In this document: in pieces, positions 9,313 to 18,834 of the stretch
How positions within the stretch are numbered: position 1 is the first letter of the stretch
Layout of the letters: the number at the start of each line of letters is the position of its first letter
Assembly: GCF_026805325.1 (NCBI RefSeq)
Contig: NZ_JAPRAT010000021.1
Span: 1-64,000 of the forward strand
Reading direction: 5' to 3'
DNA length: 64,000 nucleotides
Origin: Natronobacillus azotifigens
GTDB lineage: Bacteria > Bacillota > Bacilli > Bacillales > Amphibacillaceae
The notes under the pieces: generated by a model
Told to the model about the DNA's origin: nothing
The model's input: only the letters and a program-made list of their open reading frames with translations
Databases searched by the model: none
Made by a program: the position numbers and the translations under genes

Positions 9313-10790
9313 CAACAACTTATGATTCTTTAATTTTTGAACTCAGTCAGCCTGACCGTTCTGGTGTAGACCTTCCAGAGAGCGATGTGGAATCTGTTGA
9401 TTTATCTGATAAATTTCCAGAACACTTAATAAGAGAAACCGAAGCCGAACTGCCAGAAATATCAGAGCTACAGCTCGTACGACATTATACCGCTCTATCA
9501 AATAAAAACTATGGGGTAGATAACGGATTCTATCCACTTGGATCGTGTACGATGAAATATAACCCAAAATTAAATGAAGATGTTGCACGATTAGAAGGCT
9601 TTAGTCGTATACATCCCTATCAACCAGAAAATACGGTGCAAGGTGCATTACAATTATTGCATGAATTACAAGAAGATCTAGCAGTTATATCTGGAATGGC
9701 AGAAGTCACGTTACAACCTTCTGCAGGCGCGCAAGGTGAATGGACTGGTTTAATGATCGCCAAAAACTATCACAAACATAACGGAGAAAATAGATCGAAA
9801 GTACTTATCCCTGATTCCGCACATGGAACCAATCCAGCAAGTGCTACTGTAGCTGGATTTGATACGGTAACTATCCCATCAACTAAAGACGGATTAGTTG
9901 ACGTAGCTGAATTAAAAAAACTTGTAGACGATGATACTGCTGCATTAATGTTAACCAATCCAAATACATTAGGTTTGTTTGAAAAGGACATTGTTGAAAT
10001 TGCTGAAATTGTCCATGAAGCTGGAGGTTTGCTTTACTATGATGGTGCTAATGCAAACGCGATTTTAGGAAAAACAACTCCCGGAAAAATGGGCTTTGAT
10101 ATCGTACATTTGAATTTGCATAAAACTTTCACCACACCACATGGAGGTGGTGGTCCTGGAGCTGGTCCTGTCGGTGTTACCGAGAAACTTATCCCCTATT
10201 TGCCGGTACCACGGATCAAAAAAGTTCAGAATCACTATGTACTTGATGACAAAGAACCGTTATCGATCGGACGAGTCAAAGGTTACTACGGAAACTTTGG
10301 GATACTTGTTCGTGCCTATACGTATGTTCGTACAATGGGAGCCGAAGGGCTTCAACAAGTATCAGAGTCTGCTGTTCTCCATGCCAATTACTTAAAGAAA
10401 CGGTTGGAAACACATTACGAGTCACCATTTCCACAAACCTGCAAGCATGAATTCGTATTGTCTGGATCAAAGCAGAAAAAACTCGGTGTTCGTACACTTG
10501 ATATCGCCAAGCGCCTGCTTGATTTTGGTTACCACCCACCAACCATCTACTTCCCATTGAACGTGGAAGAAGGATTGATGATCGAACCAACCGAAACAGA
10601 AACGAAAGAAACATTAGATGGTTTTGCAGATACGATGATTCAAATTGCAAAAGAAATCGAACAAGACCCAAACATCGTCTTAGACGCTCCACACACAACG
10701 ATTATCGGTCGACTAGACGAAACCAAAGCATCACGCAAACCAGTTTTACGGGTGCCTGTCACCACCCGTAATTTGTCGAATAATAGTTAA
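9309..10790 (+). CDS. gcvPB: Glycine dehydrogenase (decarboxylating) subunit 2
   Basis: A 493-residue C-terminal half of P protein. The PLP-binding lysine is in [18 protein letters not shown], and [14 protein letters not shown] is present near the N-terminus. The natural family end, roughly ARKPVLRW, is seen only as SRKPVLR. The last eleven or so residues and the approach to the stop codon are encoded by a REP-like repeat, so the C-terminus is a replacement. The function is probably unaffected because the added tail is short. Confidence 0.94.
   Translation: MTTTYDSLIFELSQPDRSGVDLPESDVESVDLSDKFPEHLIRETEAELPEISELQLVRHYTALSNKNYGVDNGFYPLGSCTMKYNPKLNEDVARLEGFSRIHPYQPENTVQGALQLLHELQEDLAVISGMAEVTLQPSAGAQGEWTGLMIAKNYHKHNGENRSKVLIPDSAHGTNPASATVAGFDTVTIPSTKDGLVDVAELKKLVDDDTAALMLTNPNTLGLFEKDIVEIAEIVHEAGGLLYYDGANANAILGKTTPGKMGFDIVHLNLHKTFTTPHGGGGPGAGPVGVTEKLIPYLPVPRIKKVQNHYVLDDKEPLSIGRVKGYYGNFGILVRAYTYVRTMGAEGLQQVSESAVLHANYLKKRLETHYESPFPQTCKHEFVLSGSKQKKLGVRTLDIAKRLLDFGYHPPTIYFPLNVEEGLMIEPTETETKETLDGFADTMIQIAKEIEQDPNIVLDAPHTTIIGRLDETKASRKPVLRVPVTTRNLSNNS
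10749..10780 (+). repeat. REP-like palindrome, copy 3, inside the gcvPB 3' end
   Basis: CGGGTGCCTGTCACCACCCG followed by TAATTTGTCGAA. CGGGTG pairs with CACCCG to form a hairpin. The gcvPB frame runs through it, giving the C-terminal [10 protein letters not shown]. Confidence 0.85.
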
Positions 10791-10800
10791 ATATGTATAG

Positions 10801-10852
10801 AGGGATGAGCTGTAGACTGCCATCTATAGCTCATCCCTGATACCTTTTTAAA
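10801..10852 (+). terminator. Terminator of the gcv operon
   Basis: AGGGATGAGCT at 10801-10811 pairs with AGCTCATCCCT at 10828-10838. A short T-run follows a few bases later. Confidence 0.75.
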
Positions 10853-10928
10853 AACGATATACCAATCTTAAGAAAGTGACCATGCAAAGATCAACTACTG
10901 CTCATTTGAGGCTTGTTGAATCCCGTCC

Positions 10929-11621
10929 CTAAAGTATTTCTTCCTCTAATTTCTCTGTATCAAGAAGAAAGTATCCTTCCCCATCTCGTTCAATCATACC
11001 CCTCTTTCTCAATTGGTTCAGCGTTCGATTCACCGTTTCTCTTGACGTTCCAATCATATTGGCTAATTCTTGATTAGTAAATGGAGAAGTAAGTCGATAA
11101 TATTGTTCCTTGCTCTTCACACCATTTGATTGAGCTAAACGAAGCAGAAGCATGACAATTTGTTCGTATGTATTTCGAAGTATTTTTTCCTCTAATCTGC
11201 TCTGAAGGTCCAATATTTTCTCTCCTAATACTCGAAACATCTTCACACATAGTTCTGGATACTCCAACAAAATATCTTCAAACTTCTGAACAGGAATAAC
11301 AATCAGTTCCGAGGTCTCTAGCACCTCTGCGTGTGCTGGAAAATTCCCCTCTCGAAAGAAACCAGCATGTGGGAACATATCTCCCGCTTCGAGCACAGAT
11401 ACGATTTGTTCTTTTCCCGACATATCCGATTTATGAATTTTTACTTTGCCTGAATAAATAAAGAAAACCCGATCAAGTGGTTCATCTTGCATAAAGACAA
11501 AAGTGCCCGGTTGATAAGCTTTTACATTCGAAATACCAACAATCGGATCGATTTCTTCTCCAGAAAGCCCCTTAAAAAGAGAAACTGCTTGTAAATGCTT
11601 TTTTATTATCGAATCATTCAT
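10929..11621 (-). CDS. Crp/Fnr family transcriptional regulator
   Basis: A 230-residue regulator with an N-terminal cyclic-nucleotide-binding-type jelly roll (about 10-125), a dimerisation helix and a C-terminal winged helix (about 150-225). The recognition helix GTSRETVNRTL has R194, E195 and R199, the pattern by which CRP reads TGTGA. It lacks the cysteine cluster of [4Fe-4S] Fnr proteins; the only cysteine is near residue 125. The signal is therefore unknown, with nitric oxide through haem, redox or a metabolite all possible. It is divergent from the Fe-S repair gene scdA, whose promoter has a matching palindrome. Confidence 0.88.
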   Translation of the reverse strand: MNDSIIKKHLQAVSLFKGLSGEEIDPIVGISNVKAYQPGTFVFMQDEPLDRVFFIYSGKVKIHKSDMSGKEQIVSVLEAGDMFPHAGFFREGNFPAHAEVLETSELIVIPVQKFEDILLEYPELCVKMFRVLGEKILDLQSRLEEKILRNTYEQIVMLLLRLAQSNGVKSKEQYYRLTSPFTNQELANMIGTSRETVNRTLNQLRKRGMIERDGEGYFLLDTEKLEEEIL

Positions 11622-11881
11622 CGCTAAACTCCTTACTATGAAAATCTTGTGACCGTTATATTCTTTTAAAACTACTTTTCAACCCCTATTATGTCTAGAG
11701 ATGTTAGCAAAACATCAAATTAGTGCGAATTCACTTAAGGGATTATTCTAATCTATTACCTATCATTCACTATGATTACTCCTACCCTACACTAAAACTA
11801 TATCAATAACATCGATGAGTTACAAAAAAAAGCACAAAGACAAATCTTGTTCCATTGTTACACACATACATAAGAGCTCTA

Positions 11882-11924
11882 TGTGATTCAAATCACCATC
11901 TTACTGCTATAGAGATGATATCCT
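11882..11924 (+). promoter_or_regulatory. CRP/FNR-type box and class II promoter of scdA
   Basis: TGTGA, six bases, TCACC at 11882-11897, centred at 11889.5. TATCCT at 11919-11924 is a plausible -10. The predicted start near 11931 puts the box at about -41.5, the class II activator position. There is no good -35, as expected for an activator-dependent promoter. The por promoter has the same geometry. Confidence 0.7.
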
Positions 11925-11963
11925 ATCACTGAACATGAAATTAACATTACTGGAGGTATTCTT

Positions 11964-12668
11964 GTGACAAACACATTTACAGAAGAAGCTATTGTAAGAG
12001 ATATTGTAACAAAATTCCCAAAAGCAAGCGATGTTTTCAAATCCTATCGTATTGACTTTTGTTGTGGGGGAAATCGCCCACTTATAGATGCAATTAACGA
12101 AAGAAACTTATCAGCAGATGAGGTTTTAAACAAGCTAAACACACTGTATGATGAAACCATTGCTTTAAACGAAACAACCATCGATTGGGAGAATGCTTCC
12201 TATCGTGATTTGATTGACCACATTATCCAAAAACATCACAGCTATTTAAATGAGGAATTACCAAATTTGAGCCCTTATGTAACCCGATTATTACGTGTTC
12301 ATGGTGCAGATCAACCTCATTTAGTTCAGATCCACCAATTATTTCATGAGTTAAAAGTAGAACTTGAGCAACATTTAATTCAGGAAGAAACGGAAGATTT
12401 TCCGCTTATTTTAGAGATCGAAGAAAACCGTAGCAAAGAAAATGTTGCGAAACTGCAAAAAGTTGTGGGAAACTTGGAAAGTGATCATAGCCATGCTGGC
12501 GCTCTTTTGAAAGAACTTCGTGAGGTAACAAACAATTTTACACCACCTGCAAATGCTTGTGGCACGTATCGTCTAGTCTACCAACGTCTAGAAGACCTTG
12601 AGTCGAACATGTTTCAGCATATTCACCTAGAGAATAACATCTTGTTCCCACGCGCTGTAGCACAGTAA
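11964..12668 (+). CDS. scdA: Iron-sulfur cluster repair di-iron protein (RIC/ScdA/YtfE family)
   Basis: A 234-residue protein that repairs Fe-S centres damaged by nitric oxide or oxidants. The N-terminal DUF542 domain shows the conserved DFCCGG. The C-terminal hemerythrin-like domain carries HHSYLNEELP, HLIQEETEDFP, DHSHAG and HIHLENNILFP, the histidines and glutamates that hold the di-iron site. The start is GTG at 11964 with TGGAGGT upstream. In a nitrogen fixer with Fe-S-rich enzymes this fits stress protection. Confidence 0.92.
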   Translation: MTNTFTEEAIVRDIVTKFPKASDVFKSYRIDFCCGGNRPLIDAINERNLSADEVLNKLNTLYDETIALNETTIDWENASYRDLIDHIIQKHHSYLNEELPNLSPYVTRLLRVHGADQPHLVQIHQLFHELKVELEQHLIQEETEDFPLILEIEENRSKENVAKLQKVVGNLESDHSHAGALLKELREVTNNFTPPANACGTYRLVYQRLEDLESNMFQHIHLENNILFPRAVAQ

Positions 12669-12693
12669 TGAAAATCATAAGAACCAACCAAAG

Positions 12694-12730
12694 AGCACAA
12701 TGCTTCTGTTGAAGTCATTGTGCTTTTTTC
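12694..12730 (+). terminator. Terminator of scdA
   Basis: AGCACAATG pairs with CATTGTGCT, followed by TTTTTT. Confidence 0.85.
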
Positions 12731-12883
12731 GTTGAAAATTCTTTTCTGTTTTTTGAAATACTAATAATAAAAGAACCTCAACACACTCAGCATTAGCATC
12801 TTTAGTTTCAATGGATAGAAGTCTCACTTATTCTCACTTATCCTTAACCTAAACGAAAATAAAAAATTCCACTCAAGCAAGTA

Positions 12884-12912
12884 TTCGACAAATTTCGGGT
12901 GGTGACAGGCAC
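12884..12912 (-). repeat. REP-like palindrome, copy 4
   Basis: Plus strand TTCGACAAATTTCGGGTGG then TGACAGGCAC. It is inverted relative to copies 1-3 and lies upstream of the ECF sigma gene. Confidence 0.8.
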
Positions 12913-12976
12913 TTTTTTTCATTATTTAAATCTTTTTTTAAATAAATTCGTTACTATAAGTAGAGGTGGTGAAAAC

Positions 12977-13570
12977 ATGCAGCAATCAGATGAATCATTA
13001 TTAGAAGAAATAAGAAACGGTAGTCAAGCAGCTATGGAAGTGCTCGTAAAAAAACACTATCGGACGATCTTTGCTTATACCTATCGAAAAGTTGGGGACT
13101 ATCACTTAGCTTACGATATGACCCAAGAAATTTTTATCAAAATGTTAAAGTATATTTCGAGCTACAGTGGTCAAGGGAAATTCCAGCACTGGCTTTTGAA
13201 AATTGCCGTGAATCACTGTCGCGACTATTACCGAAGTAGTGCTTATCGAAATAAAAATCAAATAAACGAAATCAATGATCACTTGAAAGATGAACGAGAG
13301 AACATAGAAGATTTGCTCAGTAAAAAGCACACAAGTGTCAAAGTGAAAGAAGCGATTGACCAGCTACCGGTATATCAACGTGAAGCCATAATATTAAAGT
13401 ATTATCAAGATTTAAAAATCAAAAAGATTGCCGAACTAACAGAAGCCAAGGAGTCTACCGTAAAATCAAGACTCAAACAAGGAATGGCGAAATTAAAAAT
13501 CATTCTAATGGAAGGGAATGAAGATAAAGATGAACAGATTCAACCAAACCGACGAAACCGATATCGATGA
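12977..13570 (+). CDS. ECF-type RNA polymerase sigma factor
   Basis: A 197-residue sigma-70 family factor. Region 2 shows YRTIFAYTYRKVGDYHLAYD, then TQEIFIKML. Region 4 shows LPVYQREAIILKYY and the helix-turn-helix with ESTVKSRLKQG. The start at 12977 follows AGAGGTGGTG; 26 codons of upstream frame lie in the REP repeat and are rejected. It overlaps the next gene by about 50 bases, and four membrane/ABC genes follow. It probably drives its own operon, though no anti-sigma factor with a zinc-finger motif is visible. Confidence 0.88.
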   Translation: MQQSDESLLEEIRNGSQAAMEVLVKKHYRTIFAYTYRKVGDYHLAYDMTQEIFIKMLKYISSYSGQGKFQHWLLKIAVNHCRDYYRSSAYRNKNQINEINDHLKDERENIEDLLSKKHTSVKVKEAIDQLPVYQREAIILKYYQDLKIKKIAELTEAKESTVKSRLKQGMAKLKIILMEGNEDKDEQIQPNRRNRYR

Positions 13571-14369
13571 GCTTGATGATAGTTTTGATGAAAAAGAATA
13601 TGAAGCACTTGAACAAGAACTAACCCATTACCTAGTAAAATTCCCGGATGAAAACAAAATAGATGCAACCGTAGATACCTTGCGTCAATATGTTCCAGAT
13701 CGCACAACAAAATCAGTAAGTATTCGAGAACGATCCTTTGCATTAATCAAACGTGCGAAAACCGAAGTGACAATCGTAAGCAAAACGTACTGGATTGCTA
13801 GCACTTTTTTATTTTTCATCGGTTATCTGATTGCCAATCAGACAAATACTGATCCAATTTTAACACTCATTTTTCTAGCGCCATTGCCATTTATCTTTGG
13901 GTTATCAGAAGTGTTTAAAGGAAGAGAACACGGGCTATTCGAAATGGAACTTGCGTGTAAGTTCTCTGCTCATGAAATCATTCTCTCTCGTCTATTCTTG
14001 ATCGGGATCTATAATCTCACTTTAAACACGGTACTAACGTTAGTCCTTTCGCCCGTTACAGGGAAACCATTAATAGAAATGATCCTTACATGGTTCACAC
14101 CATTTACCTTTTTCGTAGCAATCGGACTATGGCTAAGTATGAAATTTAAAGGTCAAATTTTTGTGACTACCTTGCTTTCATTATGGCTTGTATTCATCGT
14201 TATCTTTGTGATCAACAATCATTGGATGGTAGCATTTCTTAATATCCATTATATTTTACATCTCGTATTTTTAACCGCAGGATTCCTACTGGTTGGGTTA
14301 CAACTTATACAGTTCACGAAAAAATATCAAACATTCGAAGGGGGAACTCGCGTTGAGATTAACTATTGA
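13518..14369 (+). CDS. Membrane protein in the anti-sigma position, function unknown
   Basis: A 283-residue protein with an acidic, soluble N-terminal part (about 1-85) and about six hydrophobic segments in the rest. The first runs TYWIASTFLFFIGYLIA and the last HLVFLTAGFLLVGLQL. It overlaps the sigma factor gene, so it may act as the anti-sigma factor, or be a permease part of the ABC system that follows. I do not recognise a named family. The start is uncertain: an ATG four codons later, at 13530, is also possible, and neither has ideal spacing from GGAAGGG. Confidence 0.7.
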   Translation: MKIKMNRFNQTDETDIDELDDSFDEKEYEALEQELTHYLVKFPDENKIDATVDTLRQYVPDRTTKSVSIRERSFALIKRAKTEVTIVSKTYWIASTFLFFIGYLIANQTNTDPILTLIFLAPLPFIFGLSEVFKGREHGLFEMELACKFSAHEIILSRLFLIGIYNLTLNTVLTLVLSPVTGKPLIEMILTWFTPFTFFVAIGLWLSMKFKGQIFVTTLLSLWLVFIVIFVINNHWMVAFLNIHYILHLVFLTAGFLLVGLQLIQFTKKYQTFEGGTRVEINY

Positions 14370-15231
14370 AAAAATTTCAAAAACATTTAAAGATAAACAA
14401 GCAGTGACCACATTTTCTGCAGAACTGACAGAAGGGGTCTATGCCCTCCTTGGTCCAAATGGAGCTGGAAAAACTACACTGATGCGAATGTTGGCAGATA
14501 TTATGAAACCTTCATCTGGAAGAATTTTGTTAGACGATAAAGACATCTCCCTGATGGGCGATCATTACCGAGATATTTTAGGTTATCTACCTCAAGAATT
14601 TGGGCTTTATAAAAATTTCAATGCCATTCGATTTCTTTCTTATTTTGCTAGCTTGAAAGGGTTAGATAAAGAAAAAGCGAAAACACGGGTCGAAGAAGTA
14701 TTGAAATTGGTAAATTTACAAAAAGATCGTAAACGAAAACTTAGAACCTATTCAGGTGGAATGAAACGAAGATTAGGTATCGCTCAAGCACTTTTAAATG
14801 ATCCGAAAATTCTTATTGTGGATGAGCCCACAGCAGGGCTAGATCCACAGGAACGAGTACGATTCCGAAATTTACTTTCAGAAATTGCTGGAGATCGAAT
14901 TGTTCTTTTATCCACTCATATTGTTACAGATATCGAGTACATTGCCAAAGAAGTGCTTCTCATGCGTCAAGGAGAGTTGATTCAGCGTAGCACGATTGAA
15001 AAACTATTAGAAAGTGTCGAAGAAAAAGTATGGAAATGTAGTGTTGAACAAGGAGCATTATCACAGCTACAAAAAAGTTACAAAGTGGGCAATATTCAAC
15101 GCGCTGAATCTGGCATTGAAATACGGATTGTAAGTGATGTGAAGCCAATGCCAAATGCTCTGTCTGTTTCTCCCACCTTAGAAGATGTGTATTTATATTT
15201 CTTCGAAAAGGAGGCTGAAGAAAATGTATAA
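14353..15231 (+). CDS. ABC transporter ATP-binding protein
   Basis: A 292-residue ATPase with Walker A GPNGAGKTT, signature YSGGMKRRLGIAQAL, Walker B ILIVDEPTAGLDP and the switch histidine in LLSTHIV. It resembles CcmA/YtrB-type ATPases that pair with ABC-2 permeases. The start is TTG at 14353 after GAAGGGGG, overlapping the previous gene by 17 bases. It should energise the two downstream permeases. The substrate is unknown; envelope-active peptides are the common case for sigma-linked ABC-2 systems. Confidence 0.88.
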   Translation: MRLTIEKISKTFKDKQAVTTFSAELTEGVYALLGPNGAGKTTLMRMLADIMKPSSGRILLDDKDISLMGDHYRDILGYLPQEFGLYKNFNAIRFLSYFASLKGLDKEKAKTRVEEVLKLVNLQKDRKRKLRTYSGGMKRRLGIAQALLNDPKILIVDEPTAGLDPQERVRFRNLLSEIAGDRIVLLSTHIVTDIEYIAKEVLLMRQGELIQRSTIEKLLESVEEKVWKCSVEQGALSQLQKSYKVGNIQRAESGIEIRIVSDVKPMPNALSVSPTLEDVYLYFFEKEAEENV

Positions 15232-16384
15232 GCAGGAATGTTATAAAATTTTCACAAGAAAAAGTCTATATTTCGCATTCCTTCTATTCGTTTTATTCAT
15301 GGTAATCTTGCCTGGTGGATCTACCCCTATCATTCAAACTGATGAGTATCAGACATTATATGAGGAATGGCGTGGGCCACTTAGCAGAACGGAAATTGAT
15401 TTAGCTAACCAAAAGCTTGAAGAACTACAAAATCGAATCGATCAAGAAATGGAGCAAACTGAGGATCTTGAAGTTGTCTTTCCTCCTCAAAGTATCGAAG
15501 AGCAAGCAGCTTTTCGCGTTTACTCTTCGGTCGCTAGTATAGGTAGATACATCGATTCTTTTCAACAACGAAAAGAAGACTTACAGGAAGCGACAAGAGG
15601 TTCCACAACTACAGCATATGAGTCAGAAGAAGCTAGGCTCGAACTTAACATGTTGAATGAATTAGGTCAGCCTTTTGGTTTTTACAATACGACAGCATGG
15701 GGCAACACGGTAGACTTTATCAATGTGTTTGCCTTTATAATCTTAACGATTCTTATTGTTTTAGGGTTATCTCCAGTTTTCGCTGACGAACATAGCCAAA
15801 AGAGTATTTCATTAATCAGAAGCACAAAGCATGGAAAAAGAAAAATAGTAACTACTAAAATTCTAGCATCATGTACCTACATCGTCTCGTTGTTTGTCAC
15901 ATTGCACATCATTAATGTCGCACTAGAAGTAAGGAAGTTTGGAGCACTAATGGACGGAACCGTGCCACTACAAAATTTATTTTTATTTATTCAATCACCA
16001 TTCTCTCTAACGATCTGGCAATATTATGCTATTGCACTTGGCATTCAATTTTTTGCGTCGTTAGTGATTGGGTTACTAGTACTATTTTTATCCATTGTGA
16101 CTAGAAATGGAATGTTGACATTTTTTATCAGTGGAGCAGTTATTGGGACACCATTTTTGTTCCGCCAACTAGGAATTGATCAACCGTTTATTCAGTATGT
16201 CACTCAATTTAGTTATGCGGAACTCATGAGGGTAAAAGGTTTGTTCGATCAGTTTGTTGCCTTTCCCTTATTTGATCAACCAGTACTGTATCCGGTTTTA
16301 CTTATTTCCACTTTTTTACTAGTAGCTATTTTAACAATGTATCTTATTTATCATCAATATAAAAATCAACAAATTATGAACTAG
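15224..16384 (+). CDS. ABC-2 type permease, first copy
   Basis: A 386-residue membrane protein with one N-terminal helix (FAFLLFVLFMVILPGG), a long extracytoplasmic loop of about 130 residues rich in charged residues, then five or so helices. It begins MYKQECYKIF, nearly identical to the start of the next gene. AAAGGAGG at 15207-15214 fixes the ATG at 15224, inside the end of the ATPase gene. It is one half of a heterodimeric exporter. Confidence 0.82.
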   Translation: MYKQECYKIFTRKSLYFAFLLFVLFMVILPGGSTPIIQTDEYQTLYEEWRGPLSRTEIDLANQKLEELQNRIDQEMEQTEDLEVVFPPQSIEEQAAFRVYSSVASIGRYIDSFQQRKEDLQEATRGSTTTAYESEEARLELNMLNELGQPFGFYNTTAWGNTVDFINVFAFIILTILIVLGLSPVFADEHSQKSISLIRSTKHGKRKIVTTKILASCTYIVSLFVTLHIINVALEVRKFGALMDGTVPLQNLFLFIQSPFSLTIWQYYAIALGIQFFASLVIGLLVLFLSIVTRNGMLTFFISGAVIGTPFLFRQLGIDQPFIQYVTQFSYAELMRVKGLFDQFVAFPLFDQPVLYPVLLISTFLLVAILTMYLIYHQYKNQQIMN

Positions 16385-16408
16385 ATTTAGGAAAGTAGTG
16401 ATAGGTCT

Positions 16409-17563
16409 ATGTACAAACAAGAATGTTTTAAAATTTTTACGAAAAAGAGTATTTACCTCGTCTTTGCCGTGATTGTTCTGTTACTAGTCTATGTGAATCA
16501 ACTTCCCATTTCGATGACGATGAGGGAAGATATTTTTGAAGAGCTAGAAGAAACGTGGGGCGGCCCTGTAACGGAGGAAAAGGTTGAACTTGCACGAGAA
16601 GCGATGTATGCCTCTGATTCAGGTGAAGTCTATACTAATACCTTTGAAGCAAGAGCAACAGATTATGTTCAATTTCTGGTAGTCGGATCTGCAATGCAAA
16701 AGGCAGAACAACACGATCGTATGAACATACTTGAGGAGCAAATAGCCCTATATAATGAGGGAACTTACGAATACAAGGAAGCTTCGAAAGAACTTGAGAT
16801 GTTAGAAGAAGTAGGAGATGTACATGGTTTTTATTTAATCCAATCCTGGCTTGAGATGTTTGAATTTATTGAGCCCGTCACTCATGTATTGATACTATCA
16901 ATCATATTGTTAATTGGTTTAACGCCAGTGTTCTCCGAAGAATACTCTAGTCAGAGCTTAGATTTAATCTTAGCAACGAAACACGGAAAAGCAAAACTTG
17001 TTACTGCGAAAATACTGGCTAGTATCACTTATATCGCTATTGTTTTTCTATCACTTCACTTGATCAACACGATACTTAACCTAGTAAAATTTGGAGGAGC
17101 AGCAGGTTGGAACGCACCAATACAAGGGATATCTGAGGGATTTGATACTCATTCGCTCATAAGCTACGACAGCTCACCATATAGTATGGACGTCTGGCAA
17201 TTCTACTTGCTATCATTAGTTCTTCAGTTGCTGGCGTGTATAGCAGTAGGGATGCTTGTGTTATTTTTATCTTTCCTGACAAAAAATACGATGATTACCT
17301 TTTTTATTAGTGGGATCATTATGGCCATTCCTGTCTTGCTTCAGCAGTTAGGGATCACACGAGGAATATTTAGCTATCTCATTCATTTCAGCTATACAGA
17401 ATTAATAAAAGTATCTAGCATGTTTACACAGTTTCGAGCCTTTAACGTATTTGGTTATCCTGTATTGTACCCAACTCTAATCTTCATTCTATTTGCGGTG
17501 ATAACAAGTCTATTGATTTTTGTTACGTACGATTTGTTTAGAAAACAGCAAGTCGGTAACTAA
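16409..17563 (+). CDS. ABC-2 type permease, second copy (paralogue)
   Basis: The 384-residue product shares the start MYKQECFKIFTKKS, the GLTPVFSEE/GLSPVFADE segment and the TKHGK motif with the preceding permease, so the pair arose by tandem duplication. The layout is one N-terminal helix, a large outer loop, and a C-terminal helix cluster. It is the last gene of the sigma/ABC operon, and repeat R4 begins just after the stop. Confidence 0.82.
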   Translation: MYKQECFKIFTKKSIYLVFAVIVLLLVYVNQLPISMTMREDIFEELEETWGGPVTEEKVELAREAMYASDSGEVYTNTFEARATDYVQFLVVGSAMQKAEQHDRMNILEEQIALYNEGTYEYKEASKELEMLEEVGDVHGFYLIQSWLEMFEFIEPVTHVLILSIILLIGLTPVFSEEYSSQSLDLILATKHGKAKLVTAKILASITYIAIVFLSLHLINTILNLVKFGGAAGWNAPIQGISEGFDTHSLISYDSSPYSMDVWQFYLLSLVLQLLACIAVGMLVLFLSFLTKNTMITFFISGIIMAIPVLLQQLGITRGIFSYLIHFSYTELIKVSSMFTQFRAFNVFGYPVLYPTLIFILFAVITSLLIFVTYDLFRKQQVGN

Positions 17564-17765
17564 ATTAAGTGAAGCTTCAATCAGTGTGGGTTTTAGCTTT
17601 TCCCCACTGATTGGATTGTTAACATAATGGATATCTAAACTCCTTTAGACCATTCAGGAGCTAGCGTAGCACCGTTAGTACCACTTAATCACCTTGATAC
17701 TTTTGTTATTTCTTTAAGCGGATGGACGGCTGGCTGGCTTACCGGTGATTCCATCCGTTTAAATA
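17564..17765 (+). repeat. Multi-hairpin repeat, divergent copy R4
   Basis: Left part is clear (AAGTGAAGCTTCAATCAGTG and the CCCCACTGATT arm, ACCATTCAGGAGCTAGCG). The right half has drifted: AAGCGGATGGA with TCCATCCGTTT replaces the usual long stem arms but still pairs. Together with the REP copy at 17769 it fills most of the gap before the yesL-like gene. Confidence 0.65.
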
Positions 17766-17768
17766 TTT

Positions 17769-17797
17769 TTCGACATAATTCGGGTGGTGACAGGCAC
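17769..17797 (-). repeat. REP-like palindrome, copy 5
   Basis: TTCGACATAATTCGGGTGG then TGACAGGCAC on the plus strand. Same orientation as copies 4 and 6. Confidence 0.8.
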
Positions 17798-17902
17798 TTT
17801 CACTATAATCTAAAAATAGGTGAATAAATACTAAATATTATTACTTTGTTAATGCTATGAAAGCGGTATAATAGTTGTACGACCTTAAAAGGAGGTAGCA
17901 AC

Positions 17903-18520
17903 TTGAATTCGATTTTTTTTCGAGCAACGGAGTGGATAACACGGCTCGTACAATTAAATATCTTATGGCTAGCATTTAGTCTATCAGGATTTATTGTTTT
18001 CACTTTTTTCCCAGCTACTGTTGCGATGTTTTCAACAATTAGACAGTGGCTTCGTGGCGAAACAGATAAACCGATTGCTAAAACATATTGGTCATACTTT
18101 AAGAAAGATTTCTTAAAAGCACACGGTTATGGTATTGTCATTAGTTTTTTAGGATTAGTAGCCTATGCCCATTTAATTTTCATGGCCAACAATAGTGAAG
18201 CACCTATGCTTTTTCTCCACATTCCATTTTATCTGTTTCTTTTATTCACTTTTCTTACAATACTTTACTTATTTCCCGTTTATGTTCATTATAAAATTGG
18301 TTTCTTCGCTGTTATTAAGCAAGCTTTTTCCATTATGATCATTCACCCTTTACAAACTCTATTTATGATTATAGGGATTGTTGTAACTGTAGTTGTAATG
18401 CAATATATTCCTGGGACGATGTTTTTCTTTGGTGGTTCATTTATCGCCCTTTTAGTAATGGGAACAGCATATCAAGTATTTTTAGATATCGAGAAGAAAA
18501 AAAGTACCATTACTGAATAA
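17903..18520 (+). CDS. YesL family membrane protein (DUF624)
   Basis: A 205-residue protein with five predicted membrane segments, matching the YesL/DUF624 family found beside YesMN two-component systems and sugar ABC transporters. Start TTG at 17903 with AGGAGGT upstream. It is divergent from the sugar transporter genes that follow, and YesM/YesN-like genes lie 5 kb away, so it probably belongs to the same carbohydrate module. The molecular function of the family is not established. Confidence 0.8.
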   Translation: MNSIFFRATEWITRLVQLNILWLAFSLSGFIVFTFFPATVAMFSTIRQWLRGETDKPIAKTYWSYFKKDFLKAHGYGIVISFLGLVAYAHLIFMANNSEAPMLFLHIPFYLFLLFTFLTILYLFPVYVHYKIGFFAVIKQAFSIMIIHPLQTLFMIIGIVVTVVVMQYIPGTMFFFGGSFIALLVMGTAYQVFLDIEKKKSTITE

Positions 18521-18641
18521 AAATCGTTTATAATTTTCAAAGTACAGTTCAGTGATTAGACACTTTTCTTCATATAAGAACAAAGATAAGTCATTAAAAA
18601 ATTTATAGACATAACAGAGGATAGAAATATTTTATTCCCCA

Positions 18642-18683
18642 TGCCCCATGGTAGTTCGTATACTTTGGGGCACTTATTTTTTT
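18642..18683 (+). terminator. Terminator of the yesL-like gene
   Basis: TGCCCCA at 18642-18648 pairs with TGGGGCA at 18666-18672, followed by CTTATTTTTTT. Confidence 0.75.
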
Positions 18684-18767
18684 ATAAGGCTTTGGATTAG
18701 AAAAACGCGTTTTTAAACCTGTGATCGAATTATTCATTCCGAGAAAATTCAATCATTCATTGCAAAC

Positions 18768-18806
18768 AAAAGACTGCAACCTCCATATTCAAAGGAAGTT
18801 ACAGCC
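18768..18806 (-). terminator. Terminator of the sugar ABC operon
   Basis: Minus strand: GGCTGTAACTTCC pairs imperfectly with GGAGGTTGCAGTC, followed by TTTTGTTTGC. It lies about 30 bases after the stop of the second permease gene. Confidence 0.7.
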
Positions 18807-18834
18807 GCTTCTGCATAAATTTATTATATTTATA

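Noticed and set aside
10276..10698. 140-residue minus-strand frame
   Set aside because: Shadow of gcvPB. The protein has no recognisable domain and the codon pattern follows the plus-strand gene.
10929..11621. True Fnr oxygen sensor
   Set aside because: The cysteine cluster that holds a [4Fe-4S] centre is absent at both ends of the protein.
12899..12976. Upstream extension of the ECF sigma factor
   Set aside because: The extra 26 codons read through a REP-like repeat; a proper ribosome binding site lies before the ATG at 12977.
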